In this document: positions 54,474-64,000 of the stretch, piece after piece
How positions within the stretch are numbered: the stretch's first letter is position 1
Layout: every line of letters begins with the position of its first letter
DNA from: Hygrophila difformis
Taxonomy: Eukaryota > Streptophyta > Magnoliopsida > Lamiales > Acanthaceae
Assembly: GCA_030278955.1 (NCBI GenBank)
Contig: JAOANR010000014.1
Coordinates: forward strand, 12,340,068-12,404,067
DNA: 64,000 nucleotides
Reading direction: 5' to 3'
Position numbers and translations under genes: made by a program
The notes under the pieces: model-generated
Told to the model about the DNA's origin: nothing
Database searches by the model: none
Seen by the model: the letters and a program-made list of their open reading frames with translations, nothing else

Positions 54474-54876
54474 ACTGATTTGTTGTATGTTTTGATGTCT
54501 GCAAGCATCATTTTTGACTTGTAATTGACAAATAAACTATGGTCATGTCTGTTTTGATGTTGTAGGTTGCATTACTTTTGGCATCTTTTGCGGTCCAAGT
54601 AGTATGAAATGCCAAAAGTAATGTGTCTAGAATGGCATCTTTTGATACATTCCCAATCCATTTCTTTGTAGTTGAACTGGTATGCCATATTTATTGAAAT
54701 AGAATGTGCCACAGGTTGGACATATTTAAGTTACTTATGCCATCTTTTTACATTTTGTTGTGGTGAGTTCTTTTCTTCTCTCAATTTGCTGGCCAACACC
54801 CAAATTTTGTTTCCACAAACATGGCATCTACACAGCTTTCAAACATGATTTACAGGGTGGACATAACAAATTGGAT

Positions 54877-55110
54877 ATGCCATCAAAATCGAAATTGCAT
54901 TTGGCATCATTCACATTCCTTCAAACATCATTCATTAAACCAACAAGCTAACCAAAATACATAATGTTCATCACTTAAACGAACAAAATACATATGCCAT
55001 CAAAACTGAAATTGTATTTGGCATCATTCATATTCCTTCAAACATCATTCATTAAACCAACAAGCTAACCAAAATACATAATATTCATCACTTAAACCAC
55101 AAACATACAT
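54877..55110. repeat. 117-bp tandem duplication with 'gccatc' words
   Basis: Units start at 54877 and 54994 ('atgccatcaaaa') and share 'ccttcaaacatcattcatta'. The wider 54560-55010 region is rich in atgccatc/ggcatc words. Confidence 0.85.
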
Positions 55111-55255
55111 AGCAAACTACAAGCAATTTGCCTTCATTTGAAAATCAACAAACACATGACCATTGCCAACAGAAAGCTAGAAAACACCTTCCAAAATAAC
55201 GGCTTGGCAACCTCCTTCCAAAAACTCGGCTCGGCTACCTCCTTCCTACCATATG

Positions 55256-55560
55256 TCATGGAGAGGACACCTCACCAATTTTCTCTAACTCGGCAGGGAA
55301 GTTATTACCCATGGACTGGCTTCTCTCAAAATTCACATCAGGGGGATCAATGGGGAGACCGTTGTGTGCCCACACAAGGTCGTGAGGAATCCCCCCATCC
55401 GAAGAACCTACACACCCGACAACTGTAGTACACTTTTCCATATCTCGCCTTCCCGGGATCCCCCGCTGATCGCATCGTCGCTCTCACCCGGCAAAAGCAA
55501 TGTGGGGCTGGTGCAAATCTGACCTCTACCCTCTGTCTTCTCCGGAATTTGTTCTCCATT
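55256..55560 (-). pseudogene. GRF-type zinc-finger remnant, antisense in the MULE
   Basis: From ATG near 55560 on the minus strand (MENKFRRRQRVE), then C-F-C, GDPGKARYGKVYYSC and CRFFGWGD, which follows the GRF pattern CxC...NPGRrFy.C....CgFF.W.D. The stop near 55347 seems to come from an indel in a G-run at FGWGD; the shifted frame continues GGIPHDLVWAHNGLPIDPPD and ends at 55256. Small GRF genes in antisense orientation are often seen with plant transposons. Probably dead because of the frameshift. Confidence 0.6.
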
Positions 55561-55703
55561 GCACGCTTGCCTTCCCACCTCGAGGTGTTCGATGCAGAGG
55601 ATCCTGCGCTCACAAAAAAAAATGATAGATAAGGATATGGGGGGGAGGAATGTGAACCGCATTTTAGGGTTGTGAAATTGGGGATGGTTTTTTGATAATA
55701 ACC

Positions 55704-55933
55704 CCCCCAAATCCATTTTGGCACCAAAGCAATTGCCATGTCAGCTTGGGACCAGTCAAAAAAATGGTTAATTGCTTAATCTCGGGACATGTCAGCATTG
55801 GGAGTCATTAAATGCGTATGGGATGCTTTTGGCGCGGATTAGGAAACATAATGGACTGATTAGGTTAACGGTAATATTATGGGACCAAATAAGAAATCAC
55901 GGAAAGATGGGGGACTATTTGGGCATTTTTCCC
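55704..55933 (-). repeat. Right terminal inverted repeat of the MULE
   Basis: Reverse complement partner of 51971-52195. The inner limit is set where 'ggatttgggggg' stops matching. Confidence 0.92.
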
Positions 55934-55944
55934 GACACAATCGA

Positions 55945-57612
55945 TGATGGCTCAATGACAACCTAGTGGAGACTTTGTTCATCATCCAAGCAAAGAAGGA
56001 ATTCAAAATCACTGTCTTGGGATGACTAGCTAGGAACTTTCAATTCCTTATTTATTCTTCACTGATGATGACATCCTTCTTTTCATGCAGGCTTCTATTG
56101 AAAAGCAAAGCTAGTTCGGTCCATACTCATGGAGTTGACAAACAATCTAACCTTTCAATAAGCGTCATAAAATCCCATGTCATGTTCTGGGAGGCAGTAT
56201 CAATCCCAATAAGGACCAATGTTATCCAAGAACTTCAATTCAAAACGGTCCCTATTAGGGAAATATTCTGTGAGCTGTGAAGATGTAGTTAACACTCTGT
56301 TCATGGGACAACTCTCCAGCAACGAGTACACTACTCCACGGGAAAGTACAAAAGGCAGTAAAGTGGTCACTTCCTCTTAACAGGCTTTTAGAGGTTTTGG
56401 ATGGCCTTGCACTCCTATAAATACATGTTTTCATCCTTGTTCTTCTTGAGACACATTTTATCCGCAAAAAAGAGAGAAAACAAAGCATCTTGAAGGTCTT
56501 CACTGCCATGGAAATCTGAAGAAGCTGGTGCTAGAAAACCCCCATCAGACTCAAACAACCACTCCAGGCTGGGTATATCACTGGGAAAACCATGTTAAAT
56601 ATGCATTCAAAGCTTTTTAATTTTTATCTGAACATAATCTTTTTTGAATTAATGGTTTTGCATCCGAAAAACATTGATCTTTTTATCAAAAAATATGTCC
56701 ATGAAATACGACAGAATTAGAAACTTCAGCTCTCCTTACCTATGGGAAGTAGAACCAACTTGAGTTTAGTGTTCATATCAAAGTGCTCTTCAATTACCCG
56801 AAAAAAGCTTCTCCTGAACCTTGGCATCTACCAGCAAAATCTAGTGTTTCTCTTACAATCATTTCTGTGGTGTGATTATTGGTCGTGCTTATATATGAGC
56901 AAGCCCTCCCTACAAAGAAATCATCATCTTATGATCATGGTATACGATAGTCCCAAAAACTGCTCTAAAACCAAAGAAATTTGCAGAGAGAAAAAACAAT
57001 TAAACAAGCATATAAGAAACTCAAAAAATTATACCATAAGAAAATTCACTAGAGTATGCTCCAAGTGTAAGGAACTAGACTCTAAATAACATGCTTGAAG
57101 CTTCAATCAACTCCAAAATAGGGTATGACTGCCTGAATGCAAATACAATAATACCAAGGTTTTTATAGAATAGTTTTTCATATAAGAGCCATCACTGTTG
57201 CAACACATTTTCCGTTGAAATTTTCCAGTAAAGTAAAAATCACGCAATCCTTATAAGCTCCTACTCACTTAATAGAACCAATTTCACAGAATGAGTTCAT
57301 CGAAGCAATAACTTTGCTCTATGGGTTGCTACTACTGAAAGTACTTTGTGAGTTCTGAATAGCTAAGTTTCACAACAATGAAGAAGAAAGTAGTCCTTGC
57401 TTATTACATACCTGGTAGAATATCATGTCATGTGGATTGCTCCATGGGAAAAACTGACTGCACACCATCATGGAATAGAGCAGAGTAAATCGCAGATATA
57501 GAATAAATTTGTTGAATACGAAACCAAGTGTCACCAACTGACTTTCAATCGGATTTTTATTCAAATAATAATCCCAAAAATCCATACACCAACCCTTGAC
57601 ATGTTTGTAGAA
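55945..57612. other. Non-coding region, MULE flank
   Basis: Apart from the possible exon at 56415-56580 I see no supported gene. Several stretches have balanced composition like old introns, so this may be remains of one host gene into which the MULE inserted. Confidence 0.35.
56415..56580 (-). pseudogene. Possible terminal exon of an unrecognised gene
   Basis: On the minus strand an acceptor-like 'ttttcccag' is followed by an open 55-codon block, DIPSLEWLFESDGGFLAPAS..., ending KNKDENMYL and a TAG at 56417. The composition is protein-like, unlike most short frames here. I do not recognise the protein and found no upstream exon. Confidence 0.25.
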
Positions 57613-57977
57613 TTACATTGACAATCCCATCAACTCCAACATGGATAACTTCAATTGTGCTTGGGCTGATGCTCTTGCCTGTTTATCAACTAGAAATTCC
57701 TTGGAGACCTCTTCCATGGACGGCCTGGATTTTGGGTTTGATCTCAAGCAAGCCAATGAAATGCTCACTACACGAACCACCTCTGAGGTCACCCTTCGGC
57801 CCACTGGGAGAGGAAGTCTCTTGTCCAGCATATCTTCAAGGATTATATTGCCAGCATCCTGGCTTGTCATAAGGTTGATCAACTCCCCCGGGTGGCTACC
57901 GCAAATCGTTTCCAGGGAAACCACGCCAAAGCTATATATGTCGCACTTTTTATTAACCACCATAGTGTAGGCCAATT
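57613..57977 (-). pseudogene. Orphan last exon of a MIK2-like receptor kinase
   Basis: Begins directly after an acceptor ('ctg' complement at 57978-57980) with ELAYT-equivalent [22 protein letters not shown] and ends LELMGLSM stop at 57613. It matches exon 2 of the intact gene at more than 90% but has no exon 1, lacking the N-lobe and catalytic loop. It could be the missing 3' end of the 42.7-44.0 kb copy carried away by insertions, or a third copy. Upstream sequence changes near 57995-58030. Confidence 0.88.
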
Positions 57978-58099
57978 CTGCATATATTCAAAGCAATCCA
58001 ATAGATACTGTAAGAATATAGTTGAAGCTTTGAGGTAAAAACCCCGCTGCAATGCCCCCCGACAGCCTTTACACTATAATCCTATAGGGCTGTTAAAAA

Positions 58100-58140
58100 G
58101 CTTGCCTAGTTTTTCCAACCGAAAGCGCACGGTATCAAGC
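58100..58140 (-). promoter_or_regulatory. PBS-like sequence next to the minus-strand LTR
   Basis: The minus strand reads 'ttgataccgtgcgctttcgg' right after the LTR end, matching 'ttgacaccgtgcgctttcgg' beside the plus-strand LTR at 40760. Its presence after an LTR that is also preceded by internal sequence suggests a tandem LTR-internal-LTR arrangement cut short here. Confidence 0.45.
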
Positions 58141-59566
58141 TGCAATATTTATTTTTATTGTCGGGATCGTTCAATAGAGAGTTACACGATAGAAGTGTTT
58201 TAATAGAATTATTAGCTCTAGAATCTGTCTCTACTCTTGGTTTAAGGATGTTGTAATGATGATTACTAAAGATTTAATGCTAAAATGTAAATGCTTAAAG
58301 CTGTAAACATTAGTAAAGAAAGCAATTAAAATGATGTTGAATATTGTGATTATATTCATGTGTTTAAAATATCACGGACCAAATCAAATGAATGAAATAA
58401 GAATATGATGAGAGTATCATACTTCAATGGTTAAAACATAATGAAAGTCCATTGAGATAGAAAAATCCTTTATACAACTTAATCAAATCTTCATGTCTTA
58501 AATCACTTCCCAAGACAGGTACTTGTGATTCAGTGTCATGACATTCTAAGCTCTGAAATCATGGAATACTATCATCACAGAATGATCGGTCAGACTCGTT
58601 CTGTGATAAAAGCTTGTTAGAACTGTCACTTAATCTATCTCTTTCAGACTCAGATTAAGCCTTTGACAACCCGAGGTCATTTCTAAATCATGCTATATTC
58701 ATCTGAACTTGAAGTTATTCTTTTCATTACTCTGGTCAAACTGATCTTATGACCCTGTGTTGGATGTCCTCTACAAAAAGTGAAAAACAAGTATTTAAAT
58801 CTATCATCCAATGTTTTCATAAGACTTGTTTCCTCAGAGTAATTCCTGCAAGTATTTGTAAGAAATAATAGTCCTGTAAGTATATCAAGATGAAACTGCT
58901 ATTCAAATTCCTTGACTTATCCAGACTACTCAGATTTGTATAAATGATTTAGCTCGAGAAATCTCTGTAAACATTCCTAAATTCCATGGTTTGACTCAGG
59001 ATTAGTAGAATGTAAGAGAAATATTTAATCTCCTATTCATAGCATATAGTCATAACTATAAAGCCATGAACCCTGGAAATTAATCTTCCTAATACTCTAC
59101 TAATTATTAGGACAAAAGAAGGTTTTTGATACATCTTTCCCTTTTAAACGACAGGTACTAAATGCCCAACTAAAGAACAAGTTTGTTCTTCATTAATCCT
59201 GAGTAAATAATGATTGAGAAAACTTATATCATCATCTTTTCTCATTGTACTAGTGAAAATAGTAATACGAATTGCTGATATGAATTATGAGTCTGTAATT
59301 ATGAAGTAAGATTACTCATCATAGACTGGGAAAAAATCCCAAAATATTATATGTATATCTAATATTATATGTATACAGAAACGTTGAGGGCTCTGATTCC
59401 TCTTAATCAAAATGCTAGGGTGTTTCCAAAATATACATCGGAAACTAGACAGAATTAGGAAATAACTTTCCAAGAAAAAAGATTTGAGAAATAATTCTGC
59501 AAAATAAATGTCCAAAGTAACTCGCAGTAACTACTTTGGGTTTCAAACTATGAACATTCCAATTTT

Positions 59567-61130
59567 CCGCACGCTATGTCTGTACAGCGTGGAGGGAGTT
59601 AATATTCAAAGAATGTTCATCAGATTTTATTTATACAAAGAACTGAATGCCTCGCAGTAATTTCTGTAAGAATGCGGCGAGATATTCAATTCCTACTTAT
59701 AAGATAGGGGTTATATATGTATAAGAAGTAAAAGTGAATAGTTGATACCCTGAGAAATGGATATCAAATCTGTTGCTATTATAGATTGGTCCTCTCGCTT
59801 TGTCAGATTGACACCGCGAGAGTATTAGAATAGCCTTTGTCACAGCAAAGTTATCTGGATATTTCCTCGCATCATCTTTTAGGATGAAGCGTGGGTTTAT
59901 CCTTATGGGAAGTAAATGATCAGGATTTATAACTGTCATAACTTCCTTCTGGGATTTCCGTTTAGAAAATCATGAATACAGAACCTTTCACATCCAAATT
60001 CATGAACTTAGAATCATTAATTCTTAAAGATTATCATGCGATGATTAACACTGCATGGGTCTCTAGGAACCTTTTAAAGTTCTGAACATTAAACACTATG
60101 GTTCTCTTCCTATTTTGTGATTATGACGTAATATCAACAGAAAATCAAATGAATTCATAATTCTGCCAGATCATACCTAACTCGGTTACAATATCCAAAC
60201 TTCTTGCGTAATTAGAACGAACAATTTACGAATTAATAATATGGAAGTATTATGATCTTCGAGAATCGAATTAGAGATATGATGCAAAATCCAAAATTGA
60301 ATATCGAAGTTGAGGTTTATACTCTTCTGAAACAGAATTAAGAAATAGAAATGGAAACCAGAAAGATAAGAAATTCACAATCTGATAACTGATCATTCTT
60401 CATGTATCTCGAATAACAAAGAATTAAAAACGAATACACCTGGAAATCTGATTGCAATCAGAATAATGCAAAGGTGAGCGAAGAAGTCGGAAGTTTAGAT
60501 GATGATCGTCGTGATGGATGAACAAGCAATCCAAAAGCAACTCTCCTCCCAGGGTATCCTCAAGCTAATCTAAAAACTATCTTAAAGAAATCTACTGCGT
60601 AAATGAATTACAAATCTGAAGAACTCAAAGTAAATTGCAGAGAAAATTAAATCCTAACCTACCTACTAAATTCTAAAAATGGACTGGAGAGTAAAATCGG
60701 GCTATTCTCTTCAATCTCCTGCCTGCTGAGCTGATTCCCCCAAGGGCCTTATTTATAGATGGGCGTTGTAACTGCTTAAGCCTTGGATGATAACCGCTCG
60801 CATCAGAATAACTCTCCTCTCGCTTTGTCCAGTTCCTTCAAAGTGAGAGTTCAGAAATTTAATCATCTTTCTCAACAAGGCGAGGTCTTACAATTTCTCC
60901 AAAGAGTTTGCTTCTCGCCATGATGTATAAAACTTTCTGTCTTGCACAGATCTTCTTTTCCTCGCAATGTCAAACAGTCATCGCGTGGACTTCAGCATCT
61001 GCACATTTTCTTTTAATCTTTTCCTGATTTCGAGCACAAGCCCTCGCACCATTCCTTTTCTTTCCTTGCTATGTCTTTTCCACTTCCTGCTGCTTTCCAG
61101 CTTAACTTCCTGATAAATGACAAAGCGTGG
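59567..61130. repeat. Bidirectional GACAWAGCGWGG motif copies in the LTR
   Basis: Copies or variants at 59567-59594 (ccgcacgctatgtc with tacagcgtgg, inverted pair), 59791-59822 (cctctcgctttgtc with gacaccgcgagag, inverted pair), 60816-60829, 60960-60971, 61064-61075 and 61119-61130, plus shorter CTCGC/GCGAG words. They lie on both sides of the TATA box, as the AATTCGGTCTA arrays do in the sister LTR. Confidence 0.65.
60750..60758 (-). promoter_or_regulatory. TATA box of the minus-strand LTR
   Basis: CTATAAATA on the minus strand, followed by a GC-richer leader and TAGTAGGTAGG about 90 bases on, as in the sister LTR. Confidence 0.6.
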
Positions 61131-61322
61131 ATCAGTTCAATAAAAACGCAGCGTGCGAGACTTACAAAGAAAACTTAGAATTTCAAGCCATTTTCAGTGT
61201 AATTCCAACTTCTTCGCAATCTTAATTCTTCTTCCATCTTTTCTGATCCTCCATGATTATTCATCAAAAATCAATGGAATTAAGAACAAAAGATCATCAT
61301 TAAGACACTAAATTGGACGCAA

Positions 61323-61346
61323 ATGACAGTCATAAAAGGCTGTCAT
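61323..61346 (-). promoter_or_regulatory. LTR-terminal inverted repeat (7-bp stem, 10-nt loop)
   Basis: On the minus strand ATGACAG (61346-61340) and CTGTCAT (61329-61323) pair perfectly across 10 bases directly after the TG. Compare 36322-36345. Confidence 0.7.
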
Positions 61347-61348
61347 CA

Positions 61349-62389
61349 CCATCCTCACATTTAGAAACACTTGTCCTCAAGTGGTAAGAAACTTGTAAAG
61401 TTTCAAAGAATAAGTCCAATTAGTGGCTTCCGGGATTTAGATGTTCATGTAAGATTCTACTGGATCACTACCTTCTCTTTTCCAACTATCTCAAGCTTAA
61501 CTATTTCAACTGATTGATGCTTCATACCTGACTTTAAATTCACCAGGTTTCATAAAAACATTAACAAAAGTGATTTGCATTTATGTGAATTATTGTTCTG
61601 CTCCTTAGTTAGTCAGACTTCTCTTCTCACGCTCAATCCTGTCCAACTCATGTGCATATCTTGTGCTCTTGAATATAATACACTCTCTCTTTTTTTTTTT
61701 TTATCAAGGGGTGGCCTTCCGTGGCTTTCAATAGCTCGGTTTCACATTATTAGGAGGAGTCGCATGGCCTGACATTGCAGATGAAACTTCAACTCCCCTG
61801 CCCTTGATTCTGCTTTTTTTTTAAGTTCTTCAACTTATAAATCAGAGGGGCAGCTGTGCCAGCTACTTATATCCACATTATTTTACCACGTCTGTTTTTG
61901 AAATTTCCCTTGCTCTCTTTTTCTTCTTTTTTTTTTTCTAAATATGCACACTCATCTTCCAAGAGAGACTAGATTAGATCAATCCTCTTAACCTTGTGCA
62001 GTTGTTGTTTATAGTATGCAAATCACTAGGGTTAATATAATCATAAAACCTTCAAACTATTTATCCAGTAATGACATCAATCAATCTCAGAGCTTACAGC
62101 TAAAGACAGTTTTCAAGAGCGGCTCATGCTTGCAGTGAAAATATATAAAGTAGATGTCTCCACAGGAACCACTTTTAAACTCATCTTCTATTCCTTCACC
62201 AGTTTATTAGCCTCCCTGACTTTTTTTTTTTTTTTATAATGATCCTAGCTTGAAATTCAATCCTGTGATACAACTTCATATTAATTCTATCCTAAGTTAT
62301 ATTAGAATGAATGGAAACAGGAAAGAACTAAAGAAAAAGAAAATGCAATTAAAAAGAAGAAGAAGGTTACAGAAAACTCCCCTGTGATC
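61349..62389 (-). other. Untranslated 3' internal region of the gypsy-type element
   Basis: Lies between the stop of the ORF at 62390 and the LTR. Contains A/T runs (61690-61704, 61930-61940, 62220-62237) and the polypurine tract at the LTR edge. No coding frame is supported. Confidence 0.5.
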
Positions 62390-64000
62390 TCAGGATGGTC
62401 CTGCATCATTGTCTGGATCTTTGGGTGGTATGGATGGAGATTTCTTTAGATCCGAGACTAGGTTGGCAAGGATGTCTACCAATCTCGTACTATTATGCTG
62501 CTCCTGTCTCCTCAGCTCCATTTCCCTTTCTCGTTCCTGTCTTCTCTCTTCAAGTTCTTCTCTTCTCAGCCTTTCAAATCTTTCCATTTCTTCCCTTCTC
62601 ATTCTTTCCTGTCTATCCCATTCTTCCTTCCTTATCTTTTCTTGCCTATCCATCTCCTCTTTCCTGAGTTTTTCTTCAGTTTGAATCCTGACATGCTCAA
62701 GTTCGATCCTCTTTTGCTCCATTTCTCTTTGAACATGCTTGTCTTCTGACATAGTTTTCACTAGCATCTCCATGGACTGTGCAAAACTTTGGATTGAAGT
62801 ACTCATATTCTGAGATTCATCCATAGATACTGTGTTCCTCATTGGTTGTCTCAAAGGTTGAGATGGTGCAGAAGTGTTCTCAAACTCCTCATCTTCTGGA
62901 ATAGGATTCAATGCAGGAGATGGAGCTACAGTCTTTGTCCTTTTCACTGCGGCTCTTGACTGAGATGATCTTGATTTTGAAGGAAGCTTGACCCTTTTTG
63001 TCTTAGGAGATGGCACCTTTGATCCTGATCCCTCGGAAGTTTGTTCCTCTAAATCCGGCATTTGGTAAACCAATTCTCCCCTCAAAGTGTCTTCTGGTAA
63101 TGGAATAGGAGGATCTATCTTTATGATCTCTGGTAAAAAAGGCGTGATTGAAACTCCTTGTTTCTCACAGAGTCTTCTGATTAAATTTGGATAAGCCAAT
63201 GCTGCATCTTCTCCAACTCTTGACTTAATGACATTGAGGACATGGTGTGCAGCACTGCATTTCCTTCCTGACCATAACAATGTAAATCCCTCGAAAGTTC
63301 CAGCTGAAGGTCCTTGAAAATTTGTGGTGGGTCTGAGCTTTGAATAATAGAAATCAAGTGTTGGCAGATATTCAGGCTTCAAGTTCTTCAATGGAATCTT
63401 ATTTTGTTCGGTTCCTCTGTGTGTTGAACAGAATCCTAATGCCATTTTTCTAGCATTAACAAGTTTATTTCCTTGAGTTTTCTTCCTCAAAAGAACCTCA
63501 GACTTGACTTCTGGCTGTTCTAACAAAGGTGTCTGTATTAACTCATTTAGAGTTTCCACAGTAACTTGCACTGTTTTCCCTCTAATCCATGTTGTTTCTG
63601 CCTCAACATCAAAGTTAGCGTAGAACTCTCTGGTCAGTTCCACATAACCACATTTTTTGTTGTGTCTCATGAAAACGTCCCATTCATTGATTCTCCTCCA
63701 GTAACTGATACACTTATGATCCAGCCACTTGGGATGAAATCCTTTGTCCGGAACAATCATTTTGGACATCCCCAGGTAGTTCTCCAATGCATCCTTTCTT
63801 CCATTAAACTTAACCCTGATTTCTTCTTCTGTGAGTTCAGTCCTCTTTTCAATGCTATCAGGGATTGACAACCTCACCTTTGGACTATTCTTCCCCCAAT
63901 AACCCGAAGGTAGCAATTCTGGAACTTCTTTTCCTGGGGACGATCCTTCAGATGTATCTGATTCATTTCCCTCGGATTCTTGTGCTTCTTCATGCTCATC
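62390..64000 (-). CDS. Retrotransposon-associated 'plant transposon protein' ORF, 5' end outside window
   Basis: Open from the window edge to the stop at 62390: at least 536 codons without interruption. No ATG starts the frame; it continues upstream as DEHEEAQESEGNESDTSEGS, an acidic stretch, so the start lies beyond 64000. The N-terminal half holds a folded region with FYANFDVEAETTWIRGKTVQ (about 63600) and later FEGFTLLWSGRK and CEKQGVSI, which resembles the 'putative plant transposon protein' domain of gypsy-type elements. A basic Ser/Lys linker follows (63010-62900), then a long Arg/Glu-rich coiled coil (about 62740-62490, repeated KEE.DRQE.RR words). It precedes a polypurine tract and LTR, the position of 3' ORFs in Athila/Tat-like elements. 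The intact frame suggests a young insertion. Function unknown. Confidence 0.65.
   Translation of the reverse strand, partial: DEHEEAQESEGNESDTSEGSSPGKEVPELLPSGYWGKNSPKVRLSIPDSIEKRTELTEEEIRVKFNGRKDALENYLGMSKMIVPDKGFHPKWLDHKCISYWRRINEWDVFMRHNKKCGYVELTREFYANFDVEAETTWIRGKTVQVTVETLNELIQTPLLEQPEVKSEVLLRKKTQGNKLVNARKMALGFCSTHRGTEQNKIPLKNLKPEYLPTLDFYYSKLRPTTNFQGPSAGTFEGFTLLWSGRKCSAAHHVLNVIKSRVGEDAALAYPNLIRRLCEKQGVSITPFLPEIIKIDPPIPLPEDTLRGELVYQMPDLEEQTSEGSGSKVPSPKTKRVKLPSKSRSSQSRAAVKRTKTVAPSPALNPIPEDEEFENTSAPSQPLRQPMRNTVSMDESQNMSTSIQSFAQSMEMLVKTMSEDKHVQREMEQKRIELEHVRIQTEEKLRKEEMDRQEKIRKEEWDRQERMRREEMERFERLRREELEERRQEREREMELRRQEQHNSTRLVDILANLVSDLKKSPSIPPKDPDNDAGPS

Larger units (their letters stand above)
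51971..55933 (+). mobile_element. Complete MULE, 3963 bp, long TIRs, 11-bp target duplication
   Basis: GACACAATCGA flanks the element exactly at 51960-51970 and 55934-55944. Terminal inverted repeats of about 220-230 bases start ggggaaaaaacccaaat on the left and, reversed, gggaaaaatgcccaaat on the right. Inside are a transposase pseudogene (+), a tandem repeat and an antisense GRF-type zinc-finger remnant. Target size and TIR length fit Mutator-like elements. Confidence 0.95.
58141..61348 (-). mobile_element. Long LTR (about 3.2 kb) of a gypsy-type retrotransposon, minus strand
   Basis: Starts TGATGACAGCC at 61348, ends ATTGCA at 58141. A purine tract (GTGAGGATGG, 61349-61358) and the run 'ccacttgaggacaagtg' (61371-61390 region, minus strand) precede the start, as upstream of gypsy 3' LTRs. 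It shares the TATA region, 'tagtaggtaggtta', 'agtacctgtc' words and PBS-like junction with the LTR at 36.3-40.8 kb. Short frames inside are not genes. Confidence 0.65.

Noticed and set aside
62395..62749. Plus-strand frames opposite the long minus-strand ORF
   Set aside because: Leu/Ser/Phe-rich shadows of the Arg/Glu coiled coil.

Overview
The window is nuclear DNA of a flowering plant, almost certainly a eudicot. It is AT-rich, its genes carry introns with GT-AG borders, and the repeats are plant types: Stowaway, hAT, CACTA and Mutator elements, Helitrons, Copia and Ty3/gypsy LTR elements, a plant LINE with RNase H, and tRNA-derived SINEs. I cannot name the species; an asterid is a guess. 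No CRISPR, operon or bacterial signal is present.

Only three loci look like intact or plausibly expressed host genes: (1) an intronless C2H2 zinc-finger protein with a C-terminal EAR-type LxLxL motif (7718-8470, +); (2) a small plant-specific protein resembling EMBRYO SAC DEVELOPMENT ARREST 6, with a 5'UTR intron (about 21030-23201, +); (3) a two-exon LRR receptor kinase of the MIK2-like type (23714-26240, -). Two broken relatives of the kinase lie downstream: a 5' half (42664-44003) and an orphan last exon (57613-57977). Non-coding DNA upstream of the intact kinase recurs beside the broken copy, so the locus was duplicated and then shredded by insertions.

Layout: 1-6.2 kb, decayed MULE with a SINE inside, hAT-like repeats and a host-gene remnant. 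6.5-16 kb, zinc-finger gene among MITEs. 16.2-20 kb, degenerate LINE. 20.3-23.2 kb, hAT MITE abutting the EDA6-like gene. 23.7-29 kb, intact receptor kinase and upstream DNA. 29.2-34.7 kb, two composite Helitrons joined head to tail. 35.5-42.4 kb, a third Helitron-like unit that contains a 4.4-kb gypsy-type LTR and a hAT MITE. 42.5-51.2 kb, broken kinase copy with a 5.1-kb Copia element in its upstream region. 52-55.9 kb, MULE with long terminal inverted repeats, 11-bp target duplication, internally deleted transposase and an antisense GRF-type zinc-finger remnant. 57.6-64 kb, kinase exon remnant and the 3' part of a long-LTR gypsy-type element on the minus strand.

The most unusual signals are in the two long LTRs (36.3-40.8 kb + and 58.1-61.3 kb -). 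They share TATA region, a TAGGTAGG segment and PBS-like junction. Each starts TG followed by a 7-bp stem with a 10-nt loop; three stem pairs differ between copies and all stay complementary. Each carries bidirectional short-motif arrays on both sides of the TATA box, but the motif is different in the two LTRs.
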